DNA of 64,000 bases. Origin: Staphylococcus capitis subsp. capitis. GTDB taxonomy: Bacteria > Bacillota > Bacilli > Staphylococcales > Staphylococcaceae. Below, piece after piece: positions 45,252 to 55,918 of this stretch (the stretch's first letter is position 1; each line of letters opens with the position of its first letter). Location of the stretch: the NCBI RefSeq assembly GCF_040739495.1, contig NZ_CP145263.1, positions 806,001-870,000 of the forward strand. The letters are read 5' to 3'. The position numbers and the translations under genes were made by a program. The notes beneath the pieces were generated by a model. That model was not told the origin of the DNA. It did not search any database and was given only the letters and a program-made list of their open reading frames with translations.

Positions 45252-45995
45252 TTAGTTTAATATAAGTTGTAGAATAAAGTTGGCATGTTCATTAGCTTTT
45301 TTTATAGCGTCTGCGCCAAAAAGTTGCATAAGTACGACTGTACCATTTTGTAACATGTGAATACCTATTGGTACAGCAATTCTTTTAGTATATACATAAG
45401 CAAGTGAAAAGATCATGCCCATACCAAAATACATAGGGATAAATTTTATATCATTGTGTGCAAGAGCAAAGACAAGTGAACTTACAATTGAAGCAATCAA
45501 AAAGCTAACGATGCGATTGCCTTTAATTGCATTATATAATTCACCAAAGAACACCTTTCTGAAGACAAATTCTTCTAAAATAGGACCTACTATAGATATT
45601 AAAATAATAAAAATAGGCATTTTTTTAGCGATTGCTATTATACGTTCAGTGTTTGGACTTGTCTGTTGACTACCCATGATTGTAAAGTAAATCAAACTAA
45701 TAATAACTTGATAAACCATAACAAGACAAAAGCCTAATAGTGCCCAAGGAATGATGTATCTCTTGGGTTCCTTCTTACCAGCTTCCAGTGTAGTGGGATT
45801 TTTAACTTTTAAATTTATTAAAATTATTATAATTGCGGCTAATATAAAAAGAGAAACTTGCGTGAATATCATGAATTTAGCAGTTTCAATTTTAGACATA
45901 TGACCAAGCAAATGACTTCTAAGTATAAAACCAGGTAGCATTTGAGCCAAGCCATAGGCGAGTACCGTTAATAAGGACACCCAAAGTCTTCTCAT
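45252..45995 (-). CDS. mroQ: CPBP-family intramembrane protease MroQ
   Basis: A polytopic membrane protein of 247 residues, the length reported for S. aureus MroQ. CPBP/Abi motifs are present: EEFVFRKVFFGELYN (EExxxR, near residue 142), FALAHND (FxxxH, near 179) and HMLQN (near 219). In S. aureus MroQ promotes agr signalling at the AIP maturation or export step and affects SdrH. Here it is encoded close to both agr and sdrH. Confidence 0.88.
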   Translation of the reverse strand: MRRLWVSLLTVLAYGLAQMLPGFILRSHLLGHMSKIETAKFMIFTQVSLFILAAIIIILINLKVKNPTTLEAGKKEPKRYIIPWALLGFCLVMVYQVIISLIYFTIMGSQQTSPNTERIIAIAKKMPIFIILISIVGPILEEFVFRKVFFGELYNAIKGNRIVSFLIASIVSSLVFALAHNDIKFIPMYFGMGMIFSLAYVYTKRIAVPIGIHMLQNGTVVLMQLFGADAIKKANEHANFILQLILN

Positions 45996-46086
45996 AACTT
46001 ACCTCCATCTATTTCTGAGTATAGTTTATTTTATCGTAAATAATATAGATGTACAAAATTTATTCGCTAACCTTTTCACTTGAATT

Positions 46087-46103
46087 ATTGACCAAATTTG
46101 ATT
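46087..46103 (-). promoter_or_regulatory. CtsR-like operator of groESL
   Basis: On the minus strand AATCAAA-TTT-GGTCAAT matches the CtsR tandem heptad (GGTCAAA-NAN-GGTCAAA) imperfectly, just upstream of CIRCE. Dual CtsR/HrcA control of groE is known in S. aureus. Confidence 0.5.
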
Positions 46104-46117
46104 AATATAAAAATAGC

Positions 46118-46457
<340 letters not shown>

Positions 46458-46509
46458 TTATAAAAAATATATTAAACAGATAGAACATCTATGTAAGAAA
46501 TCTTAATAA

Positions 46510-48147
<1,638 letters not shown>

Positions 48148-48178
48148 AAACGCCTATAAACGTTTATTCAAAGGCGTT
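48148..48178 (+). terminator. Island-borne hairpin after groEL
   Basis: AACGCCT ... AGGCGTT, directly after the groEL stop and inside the island. The T-run is weak, so terminator function is uncertain. Confidence 0.5.
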
Positions 48179-48191
48179 CAACAATTTATCG

Positions 48192-48210
48192 TGACATAAT
48201 AATGACATAA
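48192..48210 (+). repeat. Left integrase arm-type repeat
   Basis: TGACATAATAATGACATAA recurs with one change at 63168-63186. Each contains two TGACATAA half-units, which suggests arm-type binding sites for the integrase or excisionase at both island ends. Confidence 0.6.
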
Positions 48211-48261
48211 AAATCCAGAAAATAAAAAATGCCGTTTGATTCAGCTGAACTAAACGGACAT

Positions 48262-49437
48262 TTAAAATAACTCTTTTGAGACGCTTTCCATGAGTTGACT
48301 AAACTTGTGGGAAGCGTCTTTTTTATATGAGTTGGTAATTTTTGCGTAGATGTTCATTGTGGTATTTATATCTTTGTGGCGTAATCGTTCTTGTATTTCT
48401 TTGATATGTACACCTGCTTCAATCAGTAACGCACAATGTGTATGACGGAACGAATGTGTACTGATTTGTTTATTGGTTATATTTGTCTTTTTCATAATTG
48501 CTTTAATCCATGTAGACAGTTTTTTAATCACAAGAGGATAGCCATTCACATCAGTAAACACAAAATTATTATCTACATATAATTCATTTTTCCAAGCGTC
48601 CTGGACATTTACCTTATAATCTTTGAGTAATTGAATCACGTGGGGATCTACTGATATTTTACCGATTGAGCTTTCAGTTTTAGGTGTAAGTATCTGATAA
48701 TGCTTTTTATTATTATTTGGATTGTAATAAGTCTTAGTAATGCTAATCGTGTTGTTCTCAAAGTCTATATCAGACCATTTTAACGCTAACAACTCGCCTA
48801 CACGCATGCCAGTATATGCCAATGTGGTAAATACTTCAAAGCTATTTTGTGGTGAATGGTGATACTTAGCAATCTTTAAAAATTGTAGTAATTCATCTTT
48901 TTCAAGAAACTTTTGTTTGATTTCGTTTCCTTCTAATTCCTCAACTGTGACTTGCTTTTTAGGTCGTTTAATACCCTCACTAGGTAATGTTTTTATTAAT
49001 TTTATATCATGAGCATATTTAAAAATCATATTTGTAGAGGCGACAATACTATCAACATAATTTTTACTATACTGAGCGCTCATATCGTCTACAAAGCGTT
49101 GATAATCATGTTTCTTGATATTTTGTATTGGTTTAGTATCAAAGCGCTCTATGGCATGCTGTATGGCTTTCTCACGCGCTCTGACACTACTTACTTTTAC
49201 ATCATTAGCATACTGCTTAAGCCAGTCATCAGCTACTTGTTTGAATGTGCTAGAAGATGGGGCGATATAGTCACCATTTCTTAATTGACGCTCAATCATT
49301 TCAGCTTGATGTTTAGCATCTGATTTACGTTTAAAGCCAGTCTTAGATATGTATTCGTATTTGCCAGTGTCTACGTTTTTACCAAGTGAAATGCGATAAC
49401 GCCAGTTATTTTTAGCGATTTGGTCATAGCTTGCCAC
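48262..49437 (-). CDS. int: Island tyrosine recombinase (integrase)
   Basis: This site-specific recombinase of 391 residues inserts and excises the island at groEL. An N-terminal AP2-like arm-binding segment (NNWRYRISLGKNVDTGKYEYISKTGF) is followed by a SAM-like core-binding domain and a C-terminal catalytic domain. Catalytic residues are visible: Arg in LAYTGMRVGELLALKW (near 213), HSFRH (near 331) and the nucleophile Tyr in TTMNIYAKIT near 366. The start is GTG at 49437 with SD AAGTAGGTG. It is encoded leftward, next to attL, as in all SaPIs. Confidence 0.95.
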   Translation of the reverse strand: MASYDQIAKNNWRYRISLGKNVDTGKYEYISKTGFKRKSDAKHQAEMIERQLRNGDYIAPSSSTFKQVADDWLKQYANDVKVSSVRAREKAIQHAIERFDTKPIQNIKKHDYQRFVDDMSAQYSKNYVDSIVASTNMIFKYAHDIKLIKTLPSEGIKRPKKQVTVEELEGNEIKQKFLEKDELLQFLKIAKYHHSPQNSFEVFTTLAYTGMRVGELLALKWSDIDFENNTISITKTYYNPNNNKKHYQILTPKTESSIGKISVDPHVIQLLKDYKVNVQDAWKNELYVDNNFVFTDVNGYPLVIKKLSTWIKAIMKKTNITNKQISTHSFRHTHCALLIEAGVHIKEIQERLRHKDINTTMNIYAKITNSYKKDASHKFSQLMESVSKELF

Positions 49438-49445
49438 ATGAACAC

Positions 49446-50075
49446 CTACTTATTCATTTTAAAGTTATTTACCTTTTTACTTTTGTCGTATTTTGTTTCA
49501 AAAATACTTTCGATTATTGTTTTAATCATCTTTTTATCATCTTCATTTAATTTGCTATAAGTTAATTCATCTATACTATCAGTATGGATTTTATTTTTGT
49601 CAGTAAAAAATTTATTTCCATAAAACACATGATAATCATTTTGTGATAATAACCACTCTAAATCAAAATATGGTTTGTCTAATTCCTTAATTTTCTCATC
49701 ATGATTGACAGGATAAGCGATGCAATTATTATCTAAATTATCTAATTTTATACCGATTGAATTTTCATGTTTAATAATATTTTCTAGAAATTCTTCAACG
49801 TACTCCCTGTATTCTTTCTTCAAAAGTGAATAATCAAGTTTCTTCTGATTTGCAAAGACTTTAAGTATTTCATTTTCAGGTAATGGTGGATCTAGTTTTT
49901 GAAATTCATTTAAATAACAAATGTTTTGAAATAGTTTACTTTTCGAAGGTATTCTCTCATTTTTTTCTATTTGATTTAAATAACTTTTTGATAAACCAAT
50001 GGTATAAGAAAATTCCTCAAGCGTCATTTTTAAGTCTTTTCTTAATTCTTTATAATAATCTCCAACTTTTTTCAT
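49446..50075 (-). CDS. Island master repressor, Stl-like
   Basis: A 209-residue protein with an N-terminal XRE helix-turn-helix (MTLEEFSYTIGLSKSYLNQIEKNERIPS, residues 17-44). The long acidic C-terminal part has no motif I know. Its position between int and a divergent small HTH gene is that of Stl, the SaPI repressor lifted by a phage protein. The C-terminal part, which would bind the inducer, is not recognisably like any Stl that I remember, so the inducing phage protein cannot be guessed. Confidence 0.8.
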   Translation of the reverse strand: MKKVGDYYKELRKDLKMTLEEFSYTIGLSKSYLNQIEKNERIPSKSKLFQNICYLNEFQKLDPPLPENEILKVFANQKKLDYSLLKKEYREYVEEFLENIIKHENSIGIKLDNLDNNCIAYPVNHDEKIKELDKPYFDLEWLLSQNDYHVFYGNKFFTDKNKIHTDSIDELTYSKLNEDDKKMIKTIIESIFETKYDKSKKVNNFKMNK

Positions 50076-50103
50076 GTTATCACCTCAATTTAATAATAGC
50101 ATT

Positions 50104-50214
50104 TTGCGTATTTGCAAAACAATAATTTTTGCATTTTTTTTAAAAAACTATTGCAATATATTCAGAAAGGTGTTTATAATTAGTTGTGTAAATAATATTT
50201 ACGCAAATACGCAA
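50104..50214. promoter_or_regulatory. Paired operators and promoter of the repressor/activator switch
   Basis: TTGCGTATTTGC (50104-50115) and its exact reverse complement GCAAATACGCAA (50203-50214) flank the divergent promoter region. A rightward promoter lies between them: TTGCAA (50151-50156), 18 bases, TATAAT (50175-50180). This is the layout expected for Stl operators. Confidence 0.7.
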
Positions 50215-50246
50215 ACTTTAAATGTATGCAAAAGGGAGGCTTTAAA

Positions 50247-50468
50247 ATGTCTATATTGATTAATAATACGTCTTTTAAAAAAGCGATGTTTTTAAAGGGA
50301 TATAATTTATCAGATTTATCTAAAGAATTAGGAATAGGAATATCTTATTTAAGTGCAATTGCAAATGGAAAAAAGATTCCTAGTCCAAAACTAGCAAAAA
50401 ATATAGCTAATGTCTTAGACGTTGAAATTAAAGATTTATTTTACTTTGAAGAAAAGGAGGCACAATAA
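50247..50468 (+). CDS. Small HTH regulator, Str-like
   Basis: A 73-residue XRE-type DNA-binding protein (helix-turn-helix NLSDLSKELGIGISYLSAIANGKK). The ATG at 50247 follows GGGAGG. It lies divergent to the repressor, in the place of SaPI str, the rightward regulator. Activator or Cro-like function is inferred from position only. Confidence 0.78.
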   Translation: MSILINNTSFKKAMFLKGYNLSDLSKELGIGISYLSAIANGKKIPSPKLAKNIANVLDVEIKDLFYFEEKEAQ

Positions 50469-50789
50469 ATGTTCGATATTAATATTGATGAACAAGAAGC
50501 ACGTGAGTTGTTAGAGCAAGCAATTAATCAACGTGTCGATGAACTAGCTAGGGAAAAGTTCTTTATGACTTATAAGGAATTATCTGAGTACCTAAATTTA
50601 AGTAAACCAACGATTGAAGAATTGCTAATTAATAATGGTATGAAGTATTACATGGTAGGTAGCACATACCGATTTAAGAAATCAGATGTTGATGCGTTTA
50701 TGAATCAACTCACATCACACATGGATATATACAACAATGATTTAAAACAAATTAATGTTAAGAAATTGATGGAGGTGCAAAATGGTTAA
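50469..50789 (+). CDS. Excisionase-family DNA-binding protein
   Basis: A 106-residue protein whose central part (MTYKELSEYLNLSKPTIEELLI ... YRFKKSDVDAFMNQL) is the winged helix found in excisionases and related island proteins. It starts directly after the upstream gene, with an SD (AAGGAGG) inside that gene. It may be Xis or a transcription factor; SaPIs usually have one such gene here. Confidence 0.7.
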   Translation: MFDINIDEQEARELLEQAINQRVDELAREKFFMTYKELSEYLNLSKPTIEELLINNGMKYYMVGSTYRFKKSDVDAFMNQLTSHMDIYNNDLKQINVKKLMEVQNG

Positions 50790-50940
50790 ATTCACATTAC
50801 AACTATTATTAATCAGTTTAACAACTTTATTAGCTAGTGCATTTATAGCATTTCATGTAGGTCTTGCTATTTATTTATTAGGTAGCGTAATTGCACTATT
50901 AAATTATGAAAAAGTGGAGGTTCAACCAGATGAACAATAA
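50782..50940 (+). CDS. Small two-helix membrane protein
   Basis: A 52-residue ORF with SD GGAGGTG eight bases before ATG 50782. It overlaps the genes on both sides by 8 and 11 bases. Two hydrophobic helices (LQLLLISLTTLLASAFIAF and VGLAIYLLGSVIALL) are followed by an acidic tail. It is too short for standard calling. No function is known; small membrane proteins of this kind are frequent in island early operons. Confidence 0.65.
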   Translation: MVKFTLQLLLISLTTLLASAFIAFHVGLAIYLLGSVIALLNYEKVEVQPDEQ

Positions 50941-51343
50941 ACAAAAATTAAACAAACAAATTAAATTCAGAGAGGAAAATGAAACAATGAATAAATTAAA
51001 TAACAAAGATTATAAAAATATTGAAGACAAATTGAATTACGATCATATCGTAAATGGCAAAAAGCACATTAAAAAAATGAGCAAACTATTACAAAAACGT
51101 CGTAATAAAGATATTTCAATTATTAAAAAAATGTATCCTTATTTAAATAATAATGAGATTTTAGAAATCACTAATGATTATCAAGAATACAAAAATCTTG
51201 TTCAAGCTACTGAAACTTTTACAGATTTCCCTATCATTTACGAAGATTCTAATATTAGTAAGTTCTTAACTAAAGACGATATTGAAGAATTAAAATTAGC
51301 TGTTGAAGAAATGCTAGTTTTTGTTGAAAGATTGGAGGAGTAG
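50930..51343 (+). CDS. Hypothetical island protein, lysine-rich
   Basis: From ATG 50930 (SD GTGGAGG upstream) the protein has 137 residues. The first third is very rich in Lys and Asn (NKQKLNKQIKFREENE), the middle basic (KKHIKKMSKLLQKRRNK) and the C-terminus acidic and helical (DDIEELKLAVEEMLVFVERLEE). A later ATG at 50987 is a possible start. No known domain. It belongs to the early rightward operon of the island. Confidence 0.6.
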   Translation: MNNKQKLNKQIKFREENETMNKLNNKDYKNIEDKLNYDHIVNGKKHIKKMSKLLQKRRNKDISIIKKMYPYLNNNEILEITNDYQEYKNLVQATETFTDFPIIYEDSNISKFLTKDDIEELKLAVEEMLVFVERLEE

Positions 51344-51346
51344 TAA

Positions 51347-51688
51347 ATGAAAAAATTAAAATATCAAATTCACGAAATCAAAGATGAAGTAGTAAGTGCA
51401 GATTTAACTTCTAAACTCAGCGCACTCAGAAACTTAGTAGCAGATGAAATGGAACGTGCTGAGAAATATAAGAAAATGCTAGTTGCGTCTAACGATCAAG
51501 TAGCAACATATACTGCAAATGAAAGCATTCAAAATCATTTTGTTTGTCTTGCAGTTATCAATTCAATCTTTACTGATGTGAGTTCAATGATTGGACAAGT
51601 GGAACATCATTACAACAATGCAATGGAAGAATTAAAAAGAGCGTCATCTGATATGAATAGTTTGGCGACTAAATCAGATAACGCATAA
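51347..51688 (+). CDS. Hypothetical island protein, helical
   Basis: A 113-residue, mostly helical protein with heptad-like patterns (LTSKLSALRNLVADEMERAEKYKKML and VEHHYNNAMEELKRASSDMNSL). It follows the preceding gene by three bases, with SD GGAGGAG. Proteins of similar size sit just before the replication genes in SaPIs. I cannot name the family with confidence. Confidence 0.6.
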   Translation: MKKLKYQIHEIKDEVVSADLTSKLSALRNLVADEMERAEKYKKMLVASNDQVATYTANESIQNHFVCLAVINSIFTDVSSMIGQVEHHYNNAMEELKRASSDMNSLATKSDNA

Positions 51689-51774
51689 CTAGTACATTTT
51701 GAAAACCAAATGCACAGGAATAATATAACATTTCTGTGCTAATTCTTAAAATACAAAAATGAAAGGCTGATTAA

Positions 51775-53388
51775 ATGGACGAAGTTTCTTTATATAAAAA
51801 ACATTATCAATTCCATTCTAAATTAGATAATGTTGATACACCTAATTTATCTCGTATAAAAGAAATTAGTAAAAGAATTTACTTTGCTGCAATTACAACA
51901 GAAAAACAAATTTTTAATAATAAAGGAAGTGTTTATCACTGTAAAAAAGATGATTTTGTAGGTGATTACATTAATAACCTTACTTTAGATTATACCATAA
52001 AACCTAGAGAAATAGGTGCAGTCTATGGAACTATCTCTGTTAAAACAACAGTAGAGAACGGTGAGGAGAATAAAGAGGCACATTTTAAGCCTAGTAAAAC
52101 AAATAGCTATGCAAAGTTCATTATTGATCTAATTACTGAAAAAGTCATCTACTCAAAAGAGTTGGATAGCTTTATCAAATTAAATAGCAATCAATATGAA
52201 ATTATAGATAATACTAATTTTTCATTAGAGTATCCAGTAGACAATAAGTATCATATTAATGATTTTCTTGATGTAATGCTAGAGGTTTACAAAGAATATT
52301 TCATTAATGATTATCAATATAATATCTATCCTTACGCTATTGCAGGTAATGATTGGATATACAATTGCAGAGAATTAGAATTTGTAGATAAGAAAATTAA
52401 TAGTAACGATTACTATATCATTAAATATGATGTAGATAAGAAGAATATAAACACTAACCTAGCACAACAATTCTTTGACCTAGTAAGTGACAATGAACGC
52501 AGTAAGAATAATTTAATGTTGGTACATGCTTATACTATGTATCGAAAAATGAAACTTATTCAAGCTGAAAAATGGTTCTTAATCAAAGACTTCGGCAGAT
52601 CTGGTAAAGGTTTATTTATGGAAACTTTTGAGAAACTTCTAAAAGTTAACAAAGTTAATTTTGAAAGTTTATTATCATCTGGCTTTGAGGCTGCAAATGA
52701 ATGGCTTAACTTTTATGGTGCAGATATTGCTCATGCAAATGAAACAGGCGAAATTAATAAAAGTATGATGAGGATATTACGCAAAATAGCTACTGGTGAG
52801 AATATTTCAGGGCGTGGCATACAACGAAATAACGTTAAGTTTAAAAATAATGCAGTATTAATTTTAGATACTAATGAAAGTGTTGATACTGGTGAAATTA
52901 CAGCTAATAGAACACGTACAGTTAAGATTGCATTTAAGGATAGACCGAAGAACGAAACTGATGAAGAACGTTATAAAGTATTTAAACCATTTTGGGACTT
53001 TGTTAAGCCTAACGGGGAAAACTCAGTCAATGCGTCAGTATCATTTTTAATATTAAGTCTTGAGTATCTTAAACAAATAGGCAGAGAATTTAAGTTTAAT
53101 AGTGTAACGCTTAAAAACTATTACACCGAAGATGAATTAACCGATACTCAAATTCTTATGCTCAAAGTATTATCTAAACAAGATTTTATTTTTTCAGGTG
53201 ATGAAATACTACAAAAAACTATCGAAGAAGATTATAAAAGTCTAAGATATAAAAAAGCTAAAGAAGATATGAAAAAAATAGGAGTAGCTATCAATAAGCA
53301 GGAATGGATAGAGGGACAAAATACTAAAGTTCATAAAGTGAAAAATCAAGAATTATTTAATATGGCTTTGGCTTTGATTGAAACTTAG
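51775..53388 (+). CDS. Island replication helicase (SF3/D5-type)
   Basis: A 537-residue protein with the P-loop of a superfamily 3 helicase (LIKDFGRSGKGLFMETFEKLL, residues about 266-286), a Walker B-like YGADIAHANETGEI near 313-326 and sensor region NNAVLILDTNE near 361-371. The C-terminal 80 or so residues may bind DNA. SaPI replication initiators are of this kind and melt an iteron origin lying just downstream, which is exactly the arrangement here. Primase and helicase are separate genes in this island. Confidence 0.82.
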   Translation: MDEVSLYKKHYQFHSKLDNVDTPNLSRIKEISKRIYFAAITTEKQIFNNKGSVYHCKKDDFVGDYINNLTLDYTIKPREIGAVYGTISVKTTVENGEENKEAHFKPSKTNSYAKFIIDLITEKVIYSKELDSFIKLNSNQYEIIDNTNFSLEYPVDNKYHINDFLDVMLEVYKEYFINDYQYNIYPYAIAGNDWIYNCRELEFVDKKINSNDYYIIKYDVDKKNINTNLAQQFFDLVSDNERSKNNLMLVHAYTMYRKMKLIQAEKWFLIKDFGRSGKGLFMETFEKLLKVNKVNFESLLSSGFEAANEWLNFYGADIAHANETGEINKSMMRILRKIATGENISGRGIQRNNVKFKNNAVLILDTNESVDTGEITANRTRTVKIAFKDRPKNETDEERYKVFKPFWDFVKPNGENSVNASVSFLILSLEYLKQIGREFKFNSVTLKNYYTEDELTDTQILMLKVLSKQDFIFSGDEILQKTIEEDYKSLRYKKAKEDMKKIGVAINKQEWIEGQNTKVHKVKNQELFNMALALIET

Positions 53389-53394
53389 GATAGT

Positions 53395-53539
53395 CTAACT
53401 CTTACTAACTCTTGTACTAACTCTTGAAACATTGAAATTTCAACTACTAACTCTTATAACTCTTATTTTACTTAGCGTATTTTGATTATATATAAATAAA
53501 TGCAAGTGTAGAACAAAATTAAAGTTATAAGGGTTAGTG
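53395..53539. other. Iteron replication origin of the island
   Basis: CTAACTCTT occurs at 53395, 53405, 53417 and 53447, and as ATAACTCTT at 53456. One inverted copy (AAGGGTTAG, 53529-53537, one mismatch) lies on the far side of an AT-rich stretch (53465-53510). It lies in the gap between helicase and primase genes. SaPI origins have short iterons flanking an AT-rich core next to rep. Origin function is inferred. Confidence 0.72.
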
Positions 53540-53558
53540 TTCTATTGGAGGTATTCTC

Positions 53559-54380
53559 ATGAAAATGTACAATGCAGCAAAGTATCTACTTAATAAAGAT
53601 GTGCAAGTTGTACCTTTAAACGATAATAAAAAGCCAACAGTATCATTTAAAAATGTAACTATTGATGATGATTTTATAGATAATCACTTTTTAGCATATG
53701 CAAAGACAAATGTATTAGGTGTTCTTACTCGTGGTTTATGGTGTATCGACATTGATATTAATCACGTAAATGGTGAAAGTGGCTTTGATAGTTTGAAAGA
53801 CATTCCTTACTATGATGAGTTTGTTTCTAATGCACAAAATACGCTAGTGCAGACAACAGCAAGTGGGGGAAAGCATGTAATATTTAAAAAACGTGATGGC
53901 GTTGAATACGCTCAAAAAATAGGATATTTACCATCAGTAGACATTAAAGCACATGATAATAACTATTTTGTATTAGCTGGAAGTAAAACAGCTAAAGGAC
54001 TATACACAAGTAATAAGAAAAAAGTAATCGCTTATGATGGTGAATTTGAAGATCGTATATTTTCAAAACGTGGAAATTACCTACAACAGACTATGGAAAA
54101 GTTCTCAGTAAAAAGTGTATTGCCTAATCACAATTTCAATTATTTACAACATACTGGTAAAGGTGGACTAGGTAAAGAGGCATACAATCGTGTAATCAAT
54201 GGTGAAAGCGTAGAACGTAATAATGATGTATATAAGGCTATTAGTTATGCATTACAATGTAACGTGGATATAGAGCCTCTAAAAGTAATTATTGGTGATG
54301 TTAAAGCAAATGGTGATGAATTTACTTTAGAAGAGTGGGAGGCCTCATATAACAGTGCAAGAAACTCATTACGAATTTAA
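53559..54380 (+). CDS. Primase-polymerase (PrimPol-type)
   Basis: A 273-residue protein of the bifunctional DNA primase/polymerase family. The first catalytic acid motif is LWCIDIDIN (near residue 68); the SGGKHVIFKK motif is near 106, and SVDIKAHDNNYFVLAGS near 128-144 supplies the third. SD TTGGAGG precedes ATG 53559. It presumably primes island replication together with the helicase encoded just upstream. In many islands the order is primase first, or both are fused. Confidence 0.82.
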   Translation: MKMYNAAKYLLNKDVQVVPLNDNKKPTVSFKNVTIDDDFIDNHFLAYAKTNVLGVLTRGLWCIDIDINHVNGESGFDSLKDIPYYDEFVSNAQNTLVQTTASGGKHVIFKKRDGVEYAQKIGYLPSVDIKAHDNNYFVLAGSKTAKGLYTSNKKKVIAYDGEFEDRIFSKRGNYLQQTMEKFSVKSVLPNHNFNYLQHTGKGGLGKEAYNRVINGESVERNNDVYKAISYALQCNVDIEPLKVIIGDVKANGDEFTLEEWEASYNSARNSLRI

Positions 54381-54636
54381 TATAGATGACGAATTAAGAA
54401 AACTAGGTTTATTAGTTGGAATATCTGAAGAAATATATTATTGCTCAATTAGTCGCATATCAACATTGTATCTTGAAAACTTTGGGACTAAGTGGATAGC
54501 ATGGCGTGAAACTTACGACTTTAAGAATGATAAAAGAGTATCATATAGAACAATAGCAGATGGTAGTTTTGAATTAGTAGCTGCAAGAACTAAAAACTAT
54601 TTAAATTACATTAAAAGAAAGCAGGGAATAAAATGA
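54355..54636 (+). CDS. Hypothetical island protein
   Basis: A 93-residue protein from a GTG start (54355) overlapping the PrimPol end by 26 bases. It is neither hydrophobic nor strongly charged, with a mixed alpha/beta pattern (IYYCSISRISTLYLENFGTKWIAWRE). It ends in ATGA, overlapping the next start by four bases. No family recognised. Confidence 0.6.
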   Translation: MQETHYEFNIDDELRKLGLLVGISEEIYYCSISRISTLYLENFGTKWIAWRETYDFKNDKRVSYRTIADGSFELVAARTKNYLNYIKRKQGIK

Positions 54637-55274
54637 ACGTTGAAATTATAGCAAATGAATTTGAAACTAGAGCAGCAACATTATTAAGATATTTTACTGG
54701 TTTATGTGAAAGTAGTTATAAAGTACCTTTTGCATTTAGGATTTATAATGATCCTTTCAACACTGTGTATCTAGTAAGTAAAGGTAAAATGTATGCTCAT
54801 GTACTGATAAAAAATTGTGAAGTGAGAAAATCTTTTGAGATAGCCTCAGAAAAGCATACTGAGAAACTAATAGAGAGCATTGAGGGGTATTATACTGGAT
54901 ATGAAATACCAGATGGCACACATGACACTATAAGCGATATGATGGCTAGTTTCATGTTTGATAATGATTATTTCATGTATGGCCTAGAAACATTTGCAGA
55001 AAGTAATAATAGCGACATGTTCGATTATATGAGTAGAGATTTCAATATAGATGAGCTTGAGGGTGTTCAGTCTAGTAATGCTGATGTTATAGGGAATATG
55101 GAAACGTTGTACCAGTTAGCTACTGGCATTAATGAGCCAGCACCAGAATTAGTTGAGGGACTGAAGTTAGTAACTGAATTTGTCCAAGATGAGAAAGCTA
55201 CACAAGACGATTACAAAGCGTTAGAGCGTAAGTTGAATGAGCTGAAAGAATCATACTACAGTGTGAGTAAGTAA
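54633..55274 (+). CDS. Hypothetical acidic island protein
   Basis: A 213-residue acidic cytoplasmic protein, translationally coupled to its neighbour through ATGA. The first half may be globular (RYFTGLCESSYKVPFAFRIYNDP); the second is rich in Asp and Glu and ends in a helix (DDYKALERKLNELKESYYSV). It closes the replication operon, before the LexA-box region. Similar acidic proteins occur at this position in SaPIs, without a known role. Confidence 0.6.
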   Translation: MNVEIIANEFETRAATLLRYFTGLCESSYKVPFAFRIYNDPFNTVYLVSKGKMYAHVLIKNCEVRKSFEIASEKHTEKLIESIEGYYTGYEIPDGTHDTISDMMASFMFDNDYFMYGLETFAESNNSDMFDYMSRDFNIDELEGVQSSNADVIGNMETLYQLATGINEPAPELVEGLKLVTEFVQDEKATQDDYKALERKLNELKESYYSVSK

Positions 55275-55370
55275 TTAAATAAGGGGTCACATGTGTTGTG
55301 TGGCTCCTATATATAGCTAATAAATGTTAATTGTTGTAGAAATACACTAGGGTGTGCGAGTTTGCGAAAA

Positions 55371-55384
55371 CGAACATTAGTTCT
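55371..55384. promoter_or_regulatory. LexA (SOS) box 1
   Basis: CGAACATTAGTTCT matches the Gram-positive LexA consensus (CGAAC-N4-GTTCG) except at the last base. It lies 190 bases upstream of the packaging operon. Confidence 0.65.
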
Positions 55385-55483
55385 TTTTGTGGCATTTCTA
55401 TATATAACTAAAAAAGTGTTTTTCAAGGCTTTTATTACAATGTTTTGACGTATGTTAATAGTAAGTTAAATAAATTCGAATAA

Positions 55484-55522
55484 CGAACATTAGTTTGCGT
55501 TTTCGTGTAAATTTAGTATAAT
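55484..55522 (+). promoter_or_regulatory. LexA box 2 overlapping the packaging-operon promoter
   Basis: CGAACATTAGTTTG (55484-55497) is a second LexA-type site. It overlaps the expected -35 region of a TATAAT (55517-55522) upstream of the gene at 55560. LexA control of operon I is established for S. aureus SaPIs. Confidence 0.7.
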
Positions 55523-55559
55523 TAAGGTATAAAGTAATTGAATAAGTGAGGTGAAACAG

Positions 55560-55904
55560 ATGCAAAAAATGATAGAAAAAGAAAAGACGTACAACTTACC
55601 CGATGAACACCGCCAAGTACTCAATGTGATAAGAAATACGTCTAAGAAATATATTACTAAAACCAATATTTTAAATCAATTAGGTATGACAGTTAATCGT
55701 ACAAACGAAAGATGGTTGCGCTTAACTATCAATAGTTTAATACTGAACTATCATTACCCAATCGGATATAACTACAGTAAGACACACAGAGGCTATTACA
55801 TGATTGAGAATGAGTTTGATAGACGTAATGCTATCAATAGTATTCAACGTCAAATAGAGGGTAGCCAAGCACGTATTGATGCTATAGAAGAAATGGAAAT
55901 CTAA
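55560..55904 (+). CDS. First gene of the LexA-controlled packaging operon, unknown function
   Basis: A 114-residue protein from ATG 55560 with SD GAGGTG. The middle part (KKYITKTNILNQLGMTVNRTNERWLRLTINSLI) looks like a winged helix, and the end is a charged helix (NSIQRQIEGSQARIDAIEEM). It is the first ORF behind the two LexA boxes. I cannot assign a SaPI gene name; a regulatory or DNA-binding role is possible. Confidence 0.6.
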   Translation: MQKMIEKEKTYNLPDEHRQVLNVIRNTSKKYITKTNILNQLGMTVNRTNERWLRLTINSLILNYHYPIGYNYSKTHRGYYMIENEFDRRNAINSIQRQIEGSQARIDAIEEMEI

Positions 55905-55918
55905 AAGGGTGTAGTAAT

